A stretch of 64,000 nt of DNA from Mycoavidus cysteinexigens_B (GCA_031963465.1 JASSUG010000002.1:62001-126000), one strand, 5' to 3'. Counted from the first letter of the stretch, positions 9,060 to 18,662 are shown. The notes: generated by a model from the sequence alone, not told the origin. Program-made: numbers and translations.

Positions 9060-9554
9060 ATGACCGCGCTTTCAATTATTGTCGCACGCGCCCGCAATGG
9101 CGTGATTGGCCGTCATAATCAACTGCCCTGGCATCTACCCGAGGATCTGGCTTTTTTTAAGCGCACCACCTTGGGTGCGCCCGTGATTATGGGCCGCAAA
9201 ACACATGAATCAATCGGACGCCCCCTGCCTGGGCGGCGTAATCTTGTGGTCACACGGGACCCTAAGCGAGTCTTCGCTGGCTGCGAAACAGTCAGCAACT
9301 TAGCTCATGCCCTTGAGCTTTGTGCCAGCGCATCTGTGCCGCAAGCATTTTTAATTGGTGGAGCGCAGCTTTATGCGGAAGGATTAAACTATGCCGATCA
9401 ACTGATCATTACCGAAATAGACGAGGATTTTGACGGGGATGCATTCTTTCCTAAACCTGATCCCCTGGTCTGGAAACAAATCACTCGGAGTCAGCATCAC
9501 AGCTTACCGCCGAATGATTTTGCTTATGCGTTTGTTATTTATGAGCGCATATAG
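9060..9554 (+). CDS. folA: Dihydrofolate reductase
   Basis: Regenerates tetrahydrofolate with NADPH, completing the thymidylate cycle with ThyA. MTALSIIVARARNGVIGRHN, LPWHLPEDLAFFKRTT, VIMGRKTHESIGRPLPGR, and FLIGGAQLYAEGL are the family blocks. The ATG at 9060 is chosen because homologues start here; upstream in-frame codons overlap thyA. At 164 residues it is full length. Just after it the accessory block begins. Confidence 0.96.
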   Translation: MTALSIIVARARNGVIGRHNQLPWHLPEDLAFFKRTTLGAPVIMGRKTHESIGRPLPGRRNLVVTRDPKRVFAGCETVSNLAHALELCASASVPQAFLIGGAQLYAEGLNYADQLIITEIDEDFDGDAFFPKPDPLVWKQITRSQHHSLPPNDFAYAFVIYERI

Positions 9555-9594
9555 ATGCAATCAAAGGCTGACTCAGAGTGCCGCATCGCCCCCT

Positions 9595-9632
9595 GGGGTC
9601 TTCTTGATTTCAGTGCAATAAACGACGGTAGA
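9595..9632 (+). repeat. Tn3-type terminal inverted repeat (left outer copy)
   Basis: 38 bases starting GGGGTCTTCTTGATTTCAGT and containing GCAATAAACGACGGTAG. They begin with GGGG like Tn3-family ends and match the ends of the miniature elements at 18663 and 24916. Similarity continues inward for over 100 bases (to about 9720) with the inverted copy ending at 28213, including the shared subterminal CTCTAGTATTCATG. No matching 5-bp target duplication is visible beside it. Confidence 0.75.
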
Positions 9633-9862
9633 GAACTCTAGTATTCATGTGGGTTTGCGTAAGCTAAGCACAGAAATATTCCTATGCATCAATAGGTTGC
9701 TGATGGCTATTTTTGAAGCTTTATGACGTCACTATTTTCCTTCCCTTAAGCAAACAAAAATTGATCATTGCATGCCTCTATTTTTGTTTGCGACAAATTC
9801 TAACCCAACCCAACGAATTTGGGCCTCGCATTCATTCGCCAAGAAAAGCATGCTTATCAATA

Positions 9863-10880
9863 ACGTCAGTTCGGGTTAAGCGATTCCTGGTAGAAGCGCT
9901 GCAAAGGCAATTTAGGCTTATTGGGCATAAGGCAATAAGCGATGATTCCGCTGAGTAGATTAACAGCAAAGTTAATAGGAGAGCGATGGCGAGTATGCTC
10001 GACCTGGCATAGGTTTTTCAATTCATCGAAGACGGTTTCAACAAGCGACCGTAGGCGCAATAAAGCCTGATCAAAAGGGGAATGAACAATAGGCTTCATG
10101 TTGCGTCGAACCTTGGTAACAAGCTCAACGCCAAGATCCCTCAAGGATTGTGCCAGTTTCCCTGAGATATAGCCTTTGTCGGCATAAAGCTTGCCAAACA
10201 ACGAGTGCACGAGATCAGGTACGGGCTTACGGTCATCGATATTACCCGGCGTTAACCTCAGCCCAAGCAGTTCACCTTGGTGATTAATCACTGCATGCAG
10301 CTTGAAGCCAAAGAACCACCCTGTGGAACTTTTACCTCGAGCGGCTAAGCCATCAAATACACGGTGACGGCTAATACGTAGATTGTCACAGACTGCAATA
10401 GGCGTGGAATCCACAATAGAGATCCCTGTGCATTGGCCTTTGAGGGTTTCAAACAGAGCAGCTAGTGCAAGGTTGCAGCGCGGTAATAGTTCAATGCAAC
10501 GATTGTATGAGGGTAACCTCGGGAACTCTGAGCGCAGATGCTGGCATACATGATTCAGATAAAATGATTTGAATTGTCGATAGCGAATCTGATGAAAAAG
10601 CACGACTAGCGTCATCAATTCTGCTAAGGATAGGTTTGTAGCACGCAAGCGTTTGCGTTTTCCGCTAGATAACAACTTTTTGTTGAGCTCTGGCTCAAAT
10701 TCTTTGCAAAAATCGTCCATCAGACAATAAAGTTCGGTAATATGATCCATGGGTGCTCTGGCCTTTCTTAGAGAGTTCGGTTTGCAAGACTTACATTCTC
10801 TTCGAAATACTTAGCACCCGCCTCATTTTCTCCCACATTTTTTGCTCTTATCTCCGCACTTCCTTAACCCGAACTCAGGT
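9863..10880 (-). mobile_element. IS982-family insertion sequence, complete copy
   Basis: The transposase gene is flanked by inverted repeats containing AGTTCGGGTTAAG (9868-9880) and CTTAACCCGAACT (10863-10875). The boundaries are set by comparison with the end of the second copy near 27946. The length of about 1.02 kb is normal for IS982. It sits just inside the left Tn3-type end. Confidence 0.8.
9866..10750 (-). CDS. IS982-family transposase
   Basis: 294-residue DDE transposase that would move the surrounding element by cut-and-paste. The acidic triad is visible as ISIVDSTPIAVC (D), LYADKGYISGKL (D) and SLVETVFDELKN (E). The N-terminal block LYCLMDDFCKEFEPELNKK is typical of IS982. The frame is intact from ATG to stop. 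A second copy at 27.2-27.8 kb is about nine-tenths identical by eye in the shared part but lacks the last third. Confidence 0.92.
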   Translation of the reverse strand: MDHITELYCLMDDFCKEFEPELNKKLLSSGKRKRLRATNLSLAELMTLVVLFHQIRYRQFKSFYLNHVCQHLRSEFPRLPSYNRCIELLPRCNLALAALFETLKGQCTGISIVDSTPIAVCDNLRISRHRVFDGLAARGKSSTGWFFGFKLHAVINHQGELLGLRLTPGNIDDRKPVPDLVHSLFGKLYADKGYISGKLAQSLRDLGVELVTKVRRNMKPIVHSPFDQALLRLRSLVETVFDELKNLCQVEHTRHRSPINFAVNLLSGIIAYCLMPNKPKLPLQRFYQESLNPN

Positions 10881-10942
10881 TAAATATAAACGCATCTCAA
10901 AGTGTCTATAATCGGGCATTATGTGAAATCCAATCTTCATTT

Positions 10943-10977
10943 CGTAGCGAAAGCCCTTTCGAGGGCCTTGCGCTACG
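10943..10977 (-). terminator. Hairpin downstream of the first NACHT/WD40 gene
   Basis: CGTAGCG (10943-10949) pairs with CGCTACG (10971-10977), and AAGCCCT pairs with AGGGCCTT inside. It lies 6 bases beyond the stop codon at 10983. The homologous gene ending at 28294 has a matching hairpin in the same place. There is no strong U-tract. Confidence 0.5.
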
Positions 10978-10982
10978 CCCTG

Positions 10983-13900
10983 TCAAATCTCACTTTTTGA
11001 TACCCGCGCCTCGATTTCGACACCACCGGGATCTCGCTGGTAAGCTCTGCCCGATAAATTCGGCTCAGTCGTTTCTAATTTCCCCCTAGTCGATTCTAGC
11101 TTCCATCTCGACACCACCGAGGATTGGCTCAGGATTTGCTTGCCTACCTTACCGAGCCATAACGGCTCCCCCACCGCCCCGCGTTGCTTTAACAGCGCTC
11201 GATTCACCTCGCTTAAGCCTCGTACGCCTTCCAATATGACCCCCTGCACGGTCAGGCCTTCATGTCCTGAACTCCAGTTCAGCACCACTTTATAGCCGTT
11301 GGAGTTTTGTTTCACCGCCCACGTCCGCACGGACTTATCTGCGCTACCGGTCACTAGATAGGCGCCGTCGGGCATCGCTTTCCACACAACGCTATTAACC
11401 GCCCCGGTAAAGCCTGGAATCACGCTTAGACATTCACCCGAGGACACGTCCCACAGCCGCACCGTCCTGTCCCAACTGCCCGAGGCGATCTGCTCACCGC
11501 TCGGCGAATACACCACGCTATTAACAAAGGCGGTATGTCCTGCTAAGGTGTGCTCCAGGGCTCCGCTGTGCGCGTCCCACAGCCGCACCGTAGTGTCCTC
11601 ACTGCCCGAGGCGATCTGCTCGCCGCTCGGTGAATACACCACGCTATAAACAGCGGAGGTATGTCCTTCTAAGGTGTACCCAAGGGCTCCGCTGTGTGCG
11701 TCCCACAGCCGCACCGTCTTGTCAACACTGCCCGAGGCAATCTGCTTTCCGCTCGGCGAATACACCACACTCATAACATAGGAGGTATGTCCTTTTAAGG
11801 TGCGCCCAAGGACTCCGCTGTGCGCGTCCCACAGCCGCACTGTCTTGTCCCGACTGCCCGAGGCGATCTGCGTTCCGCTCGGCGAATACACCACGCTCCT
11901 AACCCAGTCGGTATGTCCTTCTAAAGTGTGGCCAGGGGCTCCGCTGTGCGCGTCCCACAGCCGCACCGTAGCGTCATCACTGCCCGAAGCGATCTGCTGG
12001 CCGCTCGGCGAATACACCACGCTATTAACATAGCCGGTATGTCCGCGTAAGGTGCGCCCAAGGGCTCCGCTGTGCGCGTCCCACAGCCGCACCGTAGCGT
12101 CAACACTGCCCGAGGCAATCTGCGTTCCGCTCGGCGAATACACAACGCTATTAACCCCGGCGATATGTCCTTCTAAGGTGTGCCGGGCTCCGCTGTGCGG
12201 GTCCCACAGCCGCACCGTCTTGTCTAAACTGCCCGAGGCGATCTGCGTTCCGCTCGGCGAATACACCACGCTCAAAACACCTGAGGTATGTCCTTCTAAG
12301 GTGTGGCCAAGGGCTCCGCTGTGCGCGTCCCACAGCCGCACCGTAGCGTCATTACTGCCCGAGGCGATCTGCCCGTTCGGTGAATACACCACGCTATTAA
12401 CATACCAGGCATGTCCTTCTAAGGTGTGCCCAAGGGCTCCGCTGTGCGCGTCCCACAGCCGCACCGTATTGTCAAAACTCCCCGAGGCGATCTGCAAACC
12501 GCTCGGCGAATACACCACGCTACTAACCCAGTGGGTATGTCCTTCTAAGGTGTGCCCAAGGACTCCGCTGTGCGCGTCCCACAGCCGCACCGTATGGTCC
12601 CAACTGCCGGAGGCGATCTGCGTTCCGCTCGGCGAATACACAACGCTCCAAACAGCTTTGGTATGTCCTTCTAAGATGTGCCCAAGGGCCCCGCTGTGCG
12701 CGTCCCACAGCCGCACCGTCTGGTCATCACTGCCGGAGGCGATCTGCGTTCCGCTCGGCGAATACACCACGCTATTAACATAGCTGGTATGTCCGCGTAA
12801 GGTGTGCCCAAGGGCTCCGCTGTGCGCGTCCCACAGCCGCACCGTCTGGTCATCACTGCCGGAGGCGATCTGCGTTCCGCTCGGCGAATACACCACGCCC
12901 CTAACAGTGGAGGTATGTCCTTCTAAGGTGTGCATTTTTTCCCAATTCGAGGTCACATACACGCTGATCGTACCGTTACCAAGCCCTACCGCGCAGCTTT
13001 GTCCATCCGGCGAATAGGCACAGGAATAGACCGGGCTCTCTTCTTCAAGATACGGCCATTCGCCAAACTGTACCCCGGCCATCTGCGCGCCGCTTAAATT
13101 GGCGTGGCGCAGCCAACTCGTGCGAAGCGTGGCCTTTCTTAAATCCGACCCCTGCAACTGCGCTGAATCAAATACCCCAAAACTCAGATCTGCACCGGGT
13201 ATCTGGATGCCTTTTAAATCTGCACCATGAAACGGTACTCCCGCTCTGACCAAAATCGTCATGGCATTGGCCGCCGTTTGGCGTACACTTTTATCGGCTT
13301 TGGAGCGCTCGATTATCGCTAACAGCTGTTCCTTAAATGTAGGCTCTTGCCAAACGCGTTCAGTCAACAAGCGCACAACGCCCAAATCGCCAACCCAATG
13401 CTTTGGGGTTAACGATAAATCTCGCTGCGTTTTTGGAGGCAAAACAGCGTGCTCTTCAAAACTATAGACTGAAGCAGCGCTACCTCGACGCTGGCGGGTG
13501 CTTACATCCGTACACCCATCAAACGACTCAAACAGCGTCCGTGTTACAAAATATTCCAGCAGCGATTTATGGATAAAACGGTATTCAGTGCCACTTCGGT
13601 TCAACGGCCACGCTTCGCGCAGCAGTTGATTTTCTTCTTCTCGACCGAAAAAAGCATCCTTCCAACTTCCCTTGTCTTTGAACAACGAGTACTCGACAAT
13701 CGGATTACCTCCATTCTCTTTATACAGATGCACCGCTAACTCTTTCACAAAGCCGATGCCGTGCTGGGCAAAGCCATCATCATACAACTCTCTAAATACC
13801 TCTTTTTGCATCCCCGTTAAACTTTGCGTGCTTAAGCGCTGCTGGTTACGCTCGAACCATTGTCTGACGAACTGATCATACAAGTCCATCCGTAACTGGA

Positions 13901-16088
13901 TGGCAGATCCCGCTTTCCCCTTTTTTTCGACGTGCGGCAACGCATCTAGCACCACCCGCAGCAAAAATGGGTTACTAATCAAGTCTTTTAAATTAGATTG
14001 TTTGGAGAACGCTTCTCGGTAGGTTTGCGCCGTCCAGCCATTTGAATGGTGCGCCACATATTTTTTGAGATAGTGATCGCTCTCTTTTTCTGAAAACGGC
14101 AGAACCACGACTTCTTGAAACGCCGTGTCTTTGTCCTTTTCAATCGGATTCGGTTGAAAACGGCTTCGATAGTCTTGGCCCAGATATTCGCTGCGACAAC
14201 TGATCACCATTTGACCCTGCCAGCCGTCGGATTGGTTGATGGCGTTGCTCACATATAGGTTCTGCGTCTGACGTATCTCATCATACCCATCCAAAATAAA
14301 GACAAACTTTTCTTTCTTTAATTTCTGAATCTGTAATTCTGACAGCCCTCTTTTCTTTAACGCTTTGGCAATCAAATCGTGCTCAGGCTTGTCAATACTC
14401 GGCAGTGAAATAAACAGCGGAATCGCATCGTCTGCTTTTTTGTGGTCCCATAAATGCTTTTCTAGGCGACGGTTGAAGGTGGTTTTGCCCGCTCCAGAGT
14501 CTCCCGTCAACAAGATCACTTGTTTATCTTTTAGAAACGCTTGAACTTGGGGTAAGAGTTCAAAGGTTTGGTTTTCCCCCTTAATACTCGCTCGGCAGCG
14601 CGGCTCAACATAGAGCTTTAGAGTCTCTTGAAACGCCTCATTTTGCATTAAAGCTGCGGAATACTGCCCTTTCAGCGCCTCTATGGGGTCCGCCTTGAGT
14701 ACCCACAACTCCTGGTCTTGTTGATTTAAGATAGAGGCCAGCTGGCTGTGTTGCGCTCTCTGTATATCATCGAAGATGTCATCTAATAGCTTGGCAAACC
14801 CCAGTTCGCCAAGCGTTGAATTTTTATTTAAAAGGGAAATGCACTCACCGTGCCCATTCCAAAATTTGTCCAAAAACGTTTTCGCCTCATTGCTGCCCAC
14901 TAACAGCCGCTCGATCAACTTAAACAGCACTCCATGCCGACTTTGATTCTGATGCACTTCTCGTCCTGCTTGGGCTTGCCCCTCCAATCTGGGAATATCC
15001 TCCATCCGAACCGTCGTCGCTGGAATAAAACGCGCCAGGCACTTTTCATAGCTATTTGGCGTTAACGATACCGGGATAATGCCGTGTTCACCGGTCATAT
15101 GCTTTTCCCGAATTTGCAAAAAAGCGATTTCCGTCAACACATGATGAAACCCTGCCTTATAGTCTTCCTCTTGTGAAAACTTATTAACCACCTGACGGAT
15201 TGCAAAAGCGTCCTTTTGCTCATTATCGTTGCGATAGGCTGCTAAATCTTTGTCATAGGCTTTTTGAAGTTCCTGATGAAATTTTTTATAGTCCTTCCAT
15301 TTTAGGTAGCTGCCTAATACCTCAGAAGAACATATCACCACCTTATCGACCGGTTTCACCTCTTTGATTAACTGAGCCGGCAATAAACAGAGTTGATTGG
15401 TGACGATATCGCCTAGTTTTCCGTCTTTTTTCAGCTCTTCCGGCGAGCTTGAATACGGGCGACCCATCGGCGCTTGATCCGAATGTAGCTTGAATCCTTG
15501 GATTTGAAATAATTTATCAATTAGATATTTAGACGTCTCAGCATCGGCCTTTCCGTGAACTGGATTGTCATGCGCATACACCAGGAAAAGGCTAGGATTA
15601 TTGGCAATCTTTAAAGAGCTCAGCGTTAATAGGGCTTTTTCAAATAGATAATCCACCAGATCGCTTTTTGCCGGGGCAGACATTGGGGTAGAGGTGGCCG
15701 CCTGAGTCACAGCCGACGCACTGTTCATAAACAGCGACATGGCCGGCATAGTAGTGGCCGACCTAGTCTCCTCATAGCCCCACTTTTCTGCCTTTTTATA
15801 GCTTGCCTGCGCCCTATTGCGTTGCCCTAACTGGGCTAATATCTTGCCTCGCTCAAAGTAAGCGGTGCCGATGTTATTGCGCAGCGTTTGATCGGCCAAT
15901 GTCTCAGGGGAAAGTGCTCTTTTGAAGGCTTGCTTTGCTTGAGACAACGAGATTTCCGCATCGTCACAGAAGATTGAAGCGAGATGGATATCTCGGGTAT
16001 TTCTGGCGCTTTTTAAATAGGCGTTAGCGAGGTCAAGTGCTTGCGCAGAGAGCACGCTCCATGGTGACGATGAGATGTTGCCCAACAT
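10983..16088 (-). CDS. Giant NLR-like protein: TPR-like, TIR/SEFIR-like, NACHT ATPase, pentapeptide, 14 WD40 repeats
   Basis: 1701 residues. Residues 15-105 are helical and TPR-like. Residues 165-345 look like a TIR/SEFIR fold (SLFLVYAHDN, KLHSDQAPMG, DKVVICSSEVLGSY, HGIIPVSL). NACHT follows with Walker A GDSGAGKTT (529-537) and Walker B FVFILDGYDE (595-604). Pentapeptide-like repeats span 950-1010 (GADLKG, GADLSF, SDLRKA). Fourteen WD40 units of about 42 residues run from 1018 to about 1605, enough for two seven-bladed propellers, then a tail with LSEVNRALLKQRGA. ATG at 16088 follows an AGGA site. The design is that of STAND/NLR signal ATPases, where repeats sense a ligand and the N-terminus acts after oligomerisation. 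The C-terminal 50 residues are absent from its paralogue at 28.3-33.3 kb. The ligand and output are unknown; the TIR-like call is from pattern only. Confidence 0.85.
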   Translation of the reverse strand: MLGNISSSPWSVLSAQALDLANAYLKSARNTRDIHLASIFCDDAEISLSQAKQAFKRALSPETLADQTLRNNIGTAYFERGKILAQLGQRNRAQASYKKAEKWGYEETRSATTMPAMSLFMNSASAVTQAATSTPMSAPAKSDLVDYLFEKALLTLSSLKIANNPSLFLVYAHDNPVHGKADAETSKYLIDKLFQIQGFKLHSDQAPMGRPYSSSPEELKKDGKLGDIVTNQLCLLPAQLIKEVKPVDKVVICSSEVLGSYLKWKDYKKFHQELQKAYDKDLAAYRNDNEQKDAFAIRQVVNKFSQEEDYKAGFHHVLTEIAFLQIREKHMTGEHGIIPVSLTPNSYEKCLARFIPATTVRMEDIPRLEGQAQAGREVHQNQSRHGVLFKLIERLLVGSNEAKTFLDKFWNGHGECISLLNKNSTLGELGFAKLLDDIFDDIQRAQHSQLASILNQQDQELWVLKADPIEALKGQYSAALMQNEAFQETLKLYVEPRCRASIKGENQTFELLPQVQAFLKDKQVILLTGDSGAGKTTFNRRLEKHLWDHKKADDAIPLFISLPSIDKPEHDLIAKALKKRGLSELQIQKLKKEKFVFILDGYDEIRQTQNLYVSNAINQSDGWQGQMVISCRSEYLGQDYRSRFQPNPIEKDKDTAFQEVVVLPFSEKESDHYLKKYVAHHSNGWTAQTYREAFSKQSNLKDLISNPFLLRVVLDALPHVEKKGKAGSAIQLRMDLYDQFVRQWFERNQQRLSTQSLTGMQKEVFRELYDDGFAQHGIGFVKELAVHLYKENGGNPIVEYSLFKDKGSWKDAFFGREEENQLLREAWPLNRSGTEYRFIHKSLLEYFVTRTLFESFDGCTDVSTRQRRGSAASVYSFEEHAVLPPKTQRDLSLTPKHWVGDLGVVRLLTERVWQEPTFKEQLLAIIERSKADKSVRQTAANAMTILVRAGVPFHGADLKGIQIPGADLSFGVFDSAQLQGSDLRKATLRTSWLRHANLSGAQMAGVQFGEWPYLEEESPVYSCAYSPDGQSCAVGLGNGTISVYVTSNWEKMHTLEGHTSTVRGVVYSPSGTQIASGSDDQTVRLWDAHSGALGHTLRGHTSYVNSVVYSPSGTQIASGSDDQTVRLWDAHSGALGHILEGHTKAVWSVVYSPSGTQIASGSWDHTVRLWDAHSGVLGHTLEGHTHWVSSVVYSPSGLQIASGSFDNTVRLWDAHSGALGHTLEGHAWYVNSVVYSPNGQIASGSNDATVRLWDAHSGALGHTLEGHTSGVLSVVYSPSGTQIASGSLDKTVRLWDPHSGARHTLEGHIAGVNSVVYSPSGTQIASGSVDATVRLWDAHSGALGRTLRGHTGYVNSVVYSPSGQQIASGSDDATVRLWDAHSGAPGHTLEGHTDWVRSVVYSPSGTQIASGSRDKTVRLWDAHSGVLGRTLKGHTSYVMSVVYSPSGKQIASGSVDKTVRLWDAHSGALGYTLEGHTSAVYSVVYSPSGEQIASGSEDTTVRLWDAHSGALEHTLAGHTAFVNSVVYSPSGEQIASGSWDRTVRLWDVSSGECLSVIPGFTGAVNSVVWKAMPDGAYLVTGSADKSVRTWAVKQNSNGYKVVLNWSSGHEGLTVQGVILEGVRGLSEVNRALLKQRGAVGEPLWLGKVGKQILSQSSVVSRWKLESTRGKLETTEPNLSGRAYQRDPGGVEIEARVSKSEI
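11275..13037 (-). repeat. 126-bp tandem repeats encoding WD40 units (first NACHT gene)
   Basis: Fourteen coding units of about 126 bases; the plus-strand marker GCGTCCCACAGCCGCACCGT recurs at this spacing. The two end units are divergent and the middle ones nearly identical. Unit 6 is one codon short and unit 7 is two codons short, both in frame. Variation concentrates on the two or three codons after GHT and on the residues flanking the GS-x-D-x-TVRLWD core. Confidence 0.9.
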
Positions 16089-16324
16089 AGTGTTATCCTG
16101 TTATTTTCTATAGCTGGGCATTGTAATACGGCATCGAGTTAAGCAAACCTACTCCGATCCCAACGATGTAAAAAACGGCCGTTTTCTGTACTATTGTCAA
16201 CCGCACGCATGATGTGCTGGCAAGCCTTTCAGTGTCGTTTGTCAACAACGATTTAAAATTGATACAGTTTTCCAGCGAACAGCGATTTAAAACTGATACA
16301 CCTCCGTTCCACTTCGGTAGTGCG

Positions 16325-16379
16325 AGTACGGTGTGTACCGGAGGGAGGGCAAAGCCCGACTGGAGGGGCGCACCGTACT
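16325..16379 (-). terminator. Inverted repeat downstream of istB
   Basis: AGTACGGTG (16325-16333) pairs with CACCGTACT (16371-16379). It lies between the istB stop and the IS21 left end. There is a long loop and no U-tract, so its role as a terminator is uncertain. Confidence 0.35.
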
Positions 16380-16387
16380 TGTAGCGC

Positions 16388-17301
16388 TCATAGCTGATCT
16401 CCCCTTACGATAGGGTGAATCATTCCAGCTTGTCGCTGGCGCCTGAGCCGATAGCTATCGCCGGCGATTGGCACAATATGCGCGTGATGCAGTAAGCGGT
16501 CGAGCAACGCTGCCGTTAGCGTTGTGTCCTGCGCAAAGGTAGTGTCCCATTGGCCAAATGGCAAGTTGCTGGTGACGATGACACTGCTTTTTTCATATAG
16601 GGCAGCAATCACCTGGAAGAACAGATTGGCTTGCTCGCGATTCATCGGTACATAGCCCACCTCATCAATAATCATCAGCCGATAAGCCTTGATGGTCCGG
16701 TGTAAAATGGCTTTCATATTGTTTTGCTGATAAGCCGTCGTCAACAATAGCATCAGGTCCGCTGCTGTCGTGAAGCGAGTTTTAATGCCGGCTTGTGCAG
16801 CCCGATAGCCTAATGCAATGGCCAAGTGGGTTTTGCCCACACCACTAGGGCCAAGCAATACTACGTTCTCATTGCGCTCTACAAAGCTCAATGCTGCCAA
16901 TTCTTCTAGCTGAGCTTTTTTTACACCCTTGGCAAAGTCGTAATTGAAATCATCAAGTGTTTTGATCGCTGGGAAGCCGGCCATCCTAGTCAGTACGCTT
17001 TGCTGTCTAGCCTTGCGCCCGGCCGCTTCCATCCTGAGCAACTCCTCCAGGAAGTCACTATAAGCAAGTTCCTGCTTGGCCGCATTTTGTGCTGCTGCGC
17101 TATAGCCCTGGGCCACGAACGGGAGATTGAGTGCACTGCACAAGCTGCCAATCCTCTTAAGAAACAAATTTAAGTGCTTGATAAATAAGAATTATTTTTC
17201 GTCTATTTCGGAATCGTAAAAATAAATTGAAGCTATTTTGTTTCTTCCGAACGCCTGGCGTCCGGCTGGCCGCCTACTATGCTTTCAAGCTGTAAATTCA
17301 T
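16388..17301 (-). pseudogene. istB: istB, IS21-family transposition ATPase, disrupted near its start
   Basis: AAA+ helper ATPase of IS21. Walker A GPSGVGKTH and Walker B LMIIDEVGYVP are intact, and the C-terminus YRLRRQRQAGM is normal. The native ATG is at 17301 and overlaps the istA stop (ATGA). It reads MNLQLES and then enters about 120 bases of foreign sequence with a stop. The family sequence resumes at RIGSLCSALNLPF near 17155. Translation could only restart from an in-frame TTG at 17167, which would lose the first few residues. I therefore call it disrupted, though a shortened functional protein is possible. Confidence 0.75.
17158..17280. other. Short insertion inside istB, with an internal inverted repeat
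   Basis: Sequence between the istB 5' fragment and its continuation. It is AT-rich in the middle, with AAGAAACAAA near one side and TTTGTTTCTT near the other in inverted orientation, and a GC-rich block (CCGAACGCCTGGCGTCCGG) at the high-coordinate side. No coding potential. I cannot assign it to a known element. Confidence 0.5.
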
Positions 17302-18383
17302 GCTGCCGCTCCCTGGACAATGTGTTGCAACAAGTGTTCATAGACGCTCAGCGCGTGCTGCACAGGCACCTCTTGATTAAGTCGCTCCGTGACGACCGCC
17401 GGGCGCTTGGGCGATTCCTTCATAACTGGCGTTTTGCGTTGCGGACGAGCTGCTGCAATCTTCCCACGCCACGGCTCAGGCAGTACTTGCAAATAGCGAC
17501 GTTCTTCTTGCAAGCGCTCGCTCGGCTTGACTTGGGTTGTGCCGTGAATGCGCTCATTGGCTATTTCGTTGAGCCAGCATCTGACCTCTAGATTGGCTGT
17601 GACCGCATCTAGTTTCAGACCAGCCGGCTTGAGTCGGCTAACCAACGGTACATAGAACGAGCGGCGTAAATAACCATTAAAGCGCTCTACTTTGCCCTTG
17701 GTCTTGGGTCGATACGGGCGGCATAGCTTAATCAGAAAGCAGCTATGTTTCGCATAGTCCAGAAACCCAGGATGGAAGCGGTGTTCTCCCGCACCATAGG
17801 CGTCGCGGTCGAGCACGACCGTCTTCATGTTGTCGTAAAGAACCCGCTTTACAACTCCCCCGAACGATTCAAACGCTCTCTCGTGGCACTCAATCAAGGT
17901 CTGAGACTTCATATCGGTAACGAACTCCACATAGCTCGCTCGGCTATAACCAAGCGTAGCGCAGAAAGCATAGAGTGGGTCTGATCCTTTACGAAACTCG
18001 ACCCAGTCGACTTGCATTTGCTCGCCTGGCTCAGTCTCGTACCGAATCACCGGCTCCTCTGATTGCGTTGGCTTTATAGTAAGCAAAAATGCTCGCAATT
18101 GGCTCATGCCTCCTTGATAACCTCTAGCCACTATCTCGCGATACAGTACTGTCGCTGGGATCCATAATGGCTTCGCTGATTCTTGACGACCGCATAGGTA
18201 GCTTTCATATTCTTCTAGCTTGCGCAAGCGCTTGATCTGACGGGCGTATTTCGGCTTCTCTGTCAACTCCAGATGCCTGCGCACTGTGTTCACCGAACAC
18301 CCCACTTCTTCTGCAATCTCACGCAGGCTTTTGCCATGCTTCTTTAATAATCTGATTTCCACATACGCCTCATTTGTTATCAA
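17298..18383 (-). CDS. istA: IS21-family transposase IstA
   Basis: 361-residue transposase. An N-terminal helix-turn-helix (KHGKSLREIAEEVGCSVNTV) is followed by an rve/DDE core with QMQVDWVEF (D), VLYDNMKT (D) and KTKGKVERFNGYLRR (E). It ends in ATGA overlapping the istB start, the coupling normal for IS21. It is of a different subgroup from the second IstA in this window (50.9-52.5 kb). The frame is intact. Confidence 0.92.
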   Translation of the reverse strand: MITNEAYVEIRLLKKHGKSLREIAEEVGCSVNTVRRHLELTEKPKYARQIKRLRKLEEYESYLCGRQESAKPLWIPATVLYREIVARGYQGGMSQLRAFLLTIKPTQSEEPVIRYETEPGEQMQVDWVEFRKGSDPLYAFCATLGYSRASYVEFVTDMKSQTLIECHERAFESFGGVVKRVLYDNMKTVVLDRDAYGAGEHRFHPGFLDYAKHSCFLIKLCRPYRPKTKGKVERFNGYLRRSFYVPLVSRLKPAGLKLDAVTANLEVRCWLNEIANERIHGTTQVKPSERLQEERRYLQVLPEPWRGKIAAARPQRKTPVMKESPKRPAVVTERLNQEVPVQHALSVYEHLLQHIVQGAAA

Positions 18384-18662
18384 CGCCGCACCAAAAAATG
18401 CAGCTATCTTCTCAAATTCGGTGTATCAATTTTCAATCGCTGCTGTGTATCAGTTTATATCCGCTGCTGACATCGTTCCAAAATCTCTTTCCAATATTCA
18501 AAGTACAGCTATATTGAATTGTTGTGGTTTATTAGATTTTTCGCCAAGCTGCTCGAACGATATGCACGGATGTTCTAGATTAGTTTGAATTGCAAATAAT
18601 TTGGGTTTGCGGCAATGGATTGCAGGTCGGCCCTGATAAATGCAGGCTCATTTGCAGTGAAT

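Larger units (their letters stand above)
16233..18472 (-). mobile_element. IS21-family element with disrupted istB
   Basis: About 2.24 kb carrying istA and istB on the minus strand. Both ends contain repeated copies of a GCGATTTAAAACTGATACA-like motif (16249-16300 and, inverted, 18420-18460), as expected for IS21 transposase binding sites. The outer tips TGTCGTTTGT (16233) and, inverted, TGTCAGCAGC (18472) set the boundaries. No clear target duplication is seen. Confidence 0.8.

Noticed and set aside
12052..12783. Long plus-strand frames over the WD40 arrays (also 28697-30508, 54216-58888 and minus-strand frames over 46336-47706)
   Set aside because: Same artefact of 126-bp coding repeats; sequences such as CASHSRTVWS repeat with the unit period and match no family.
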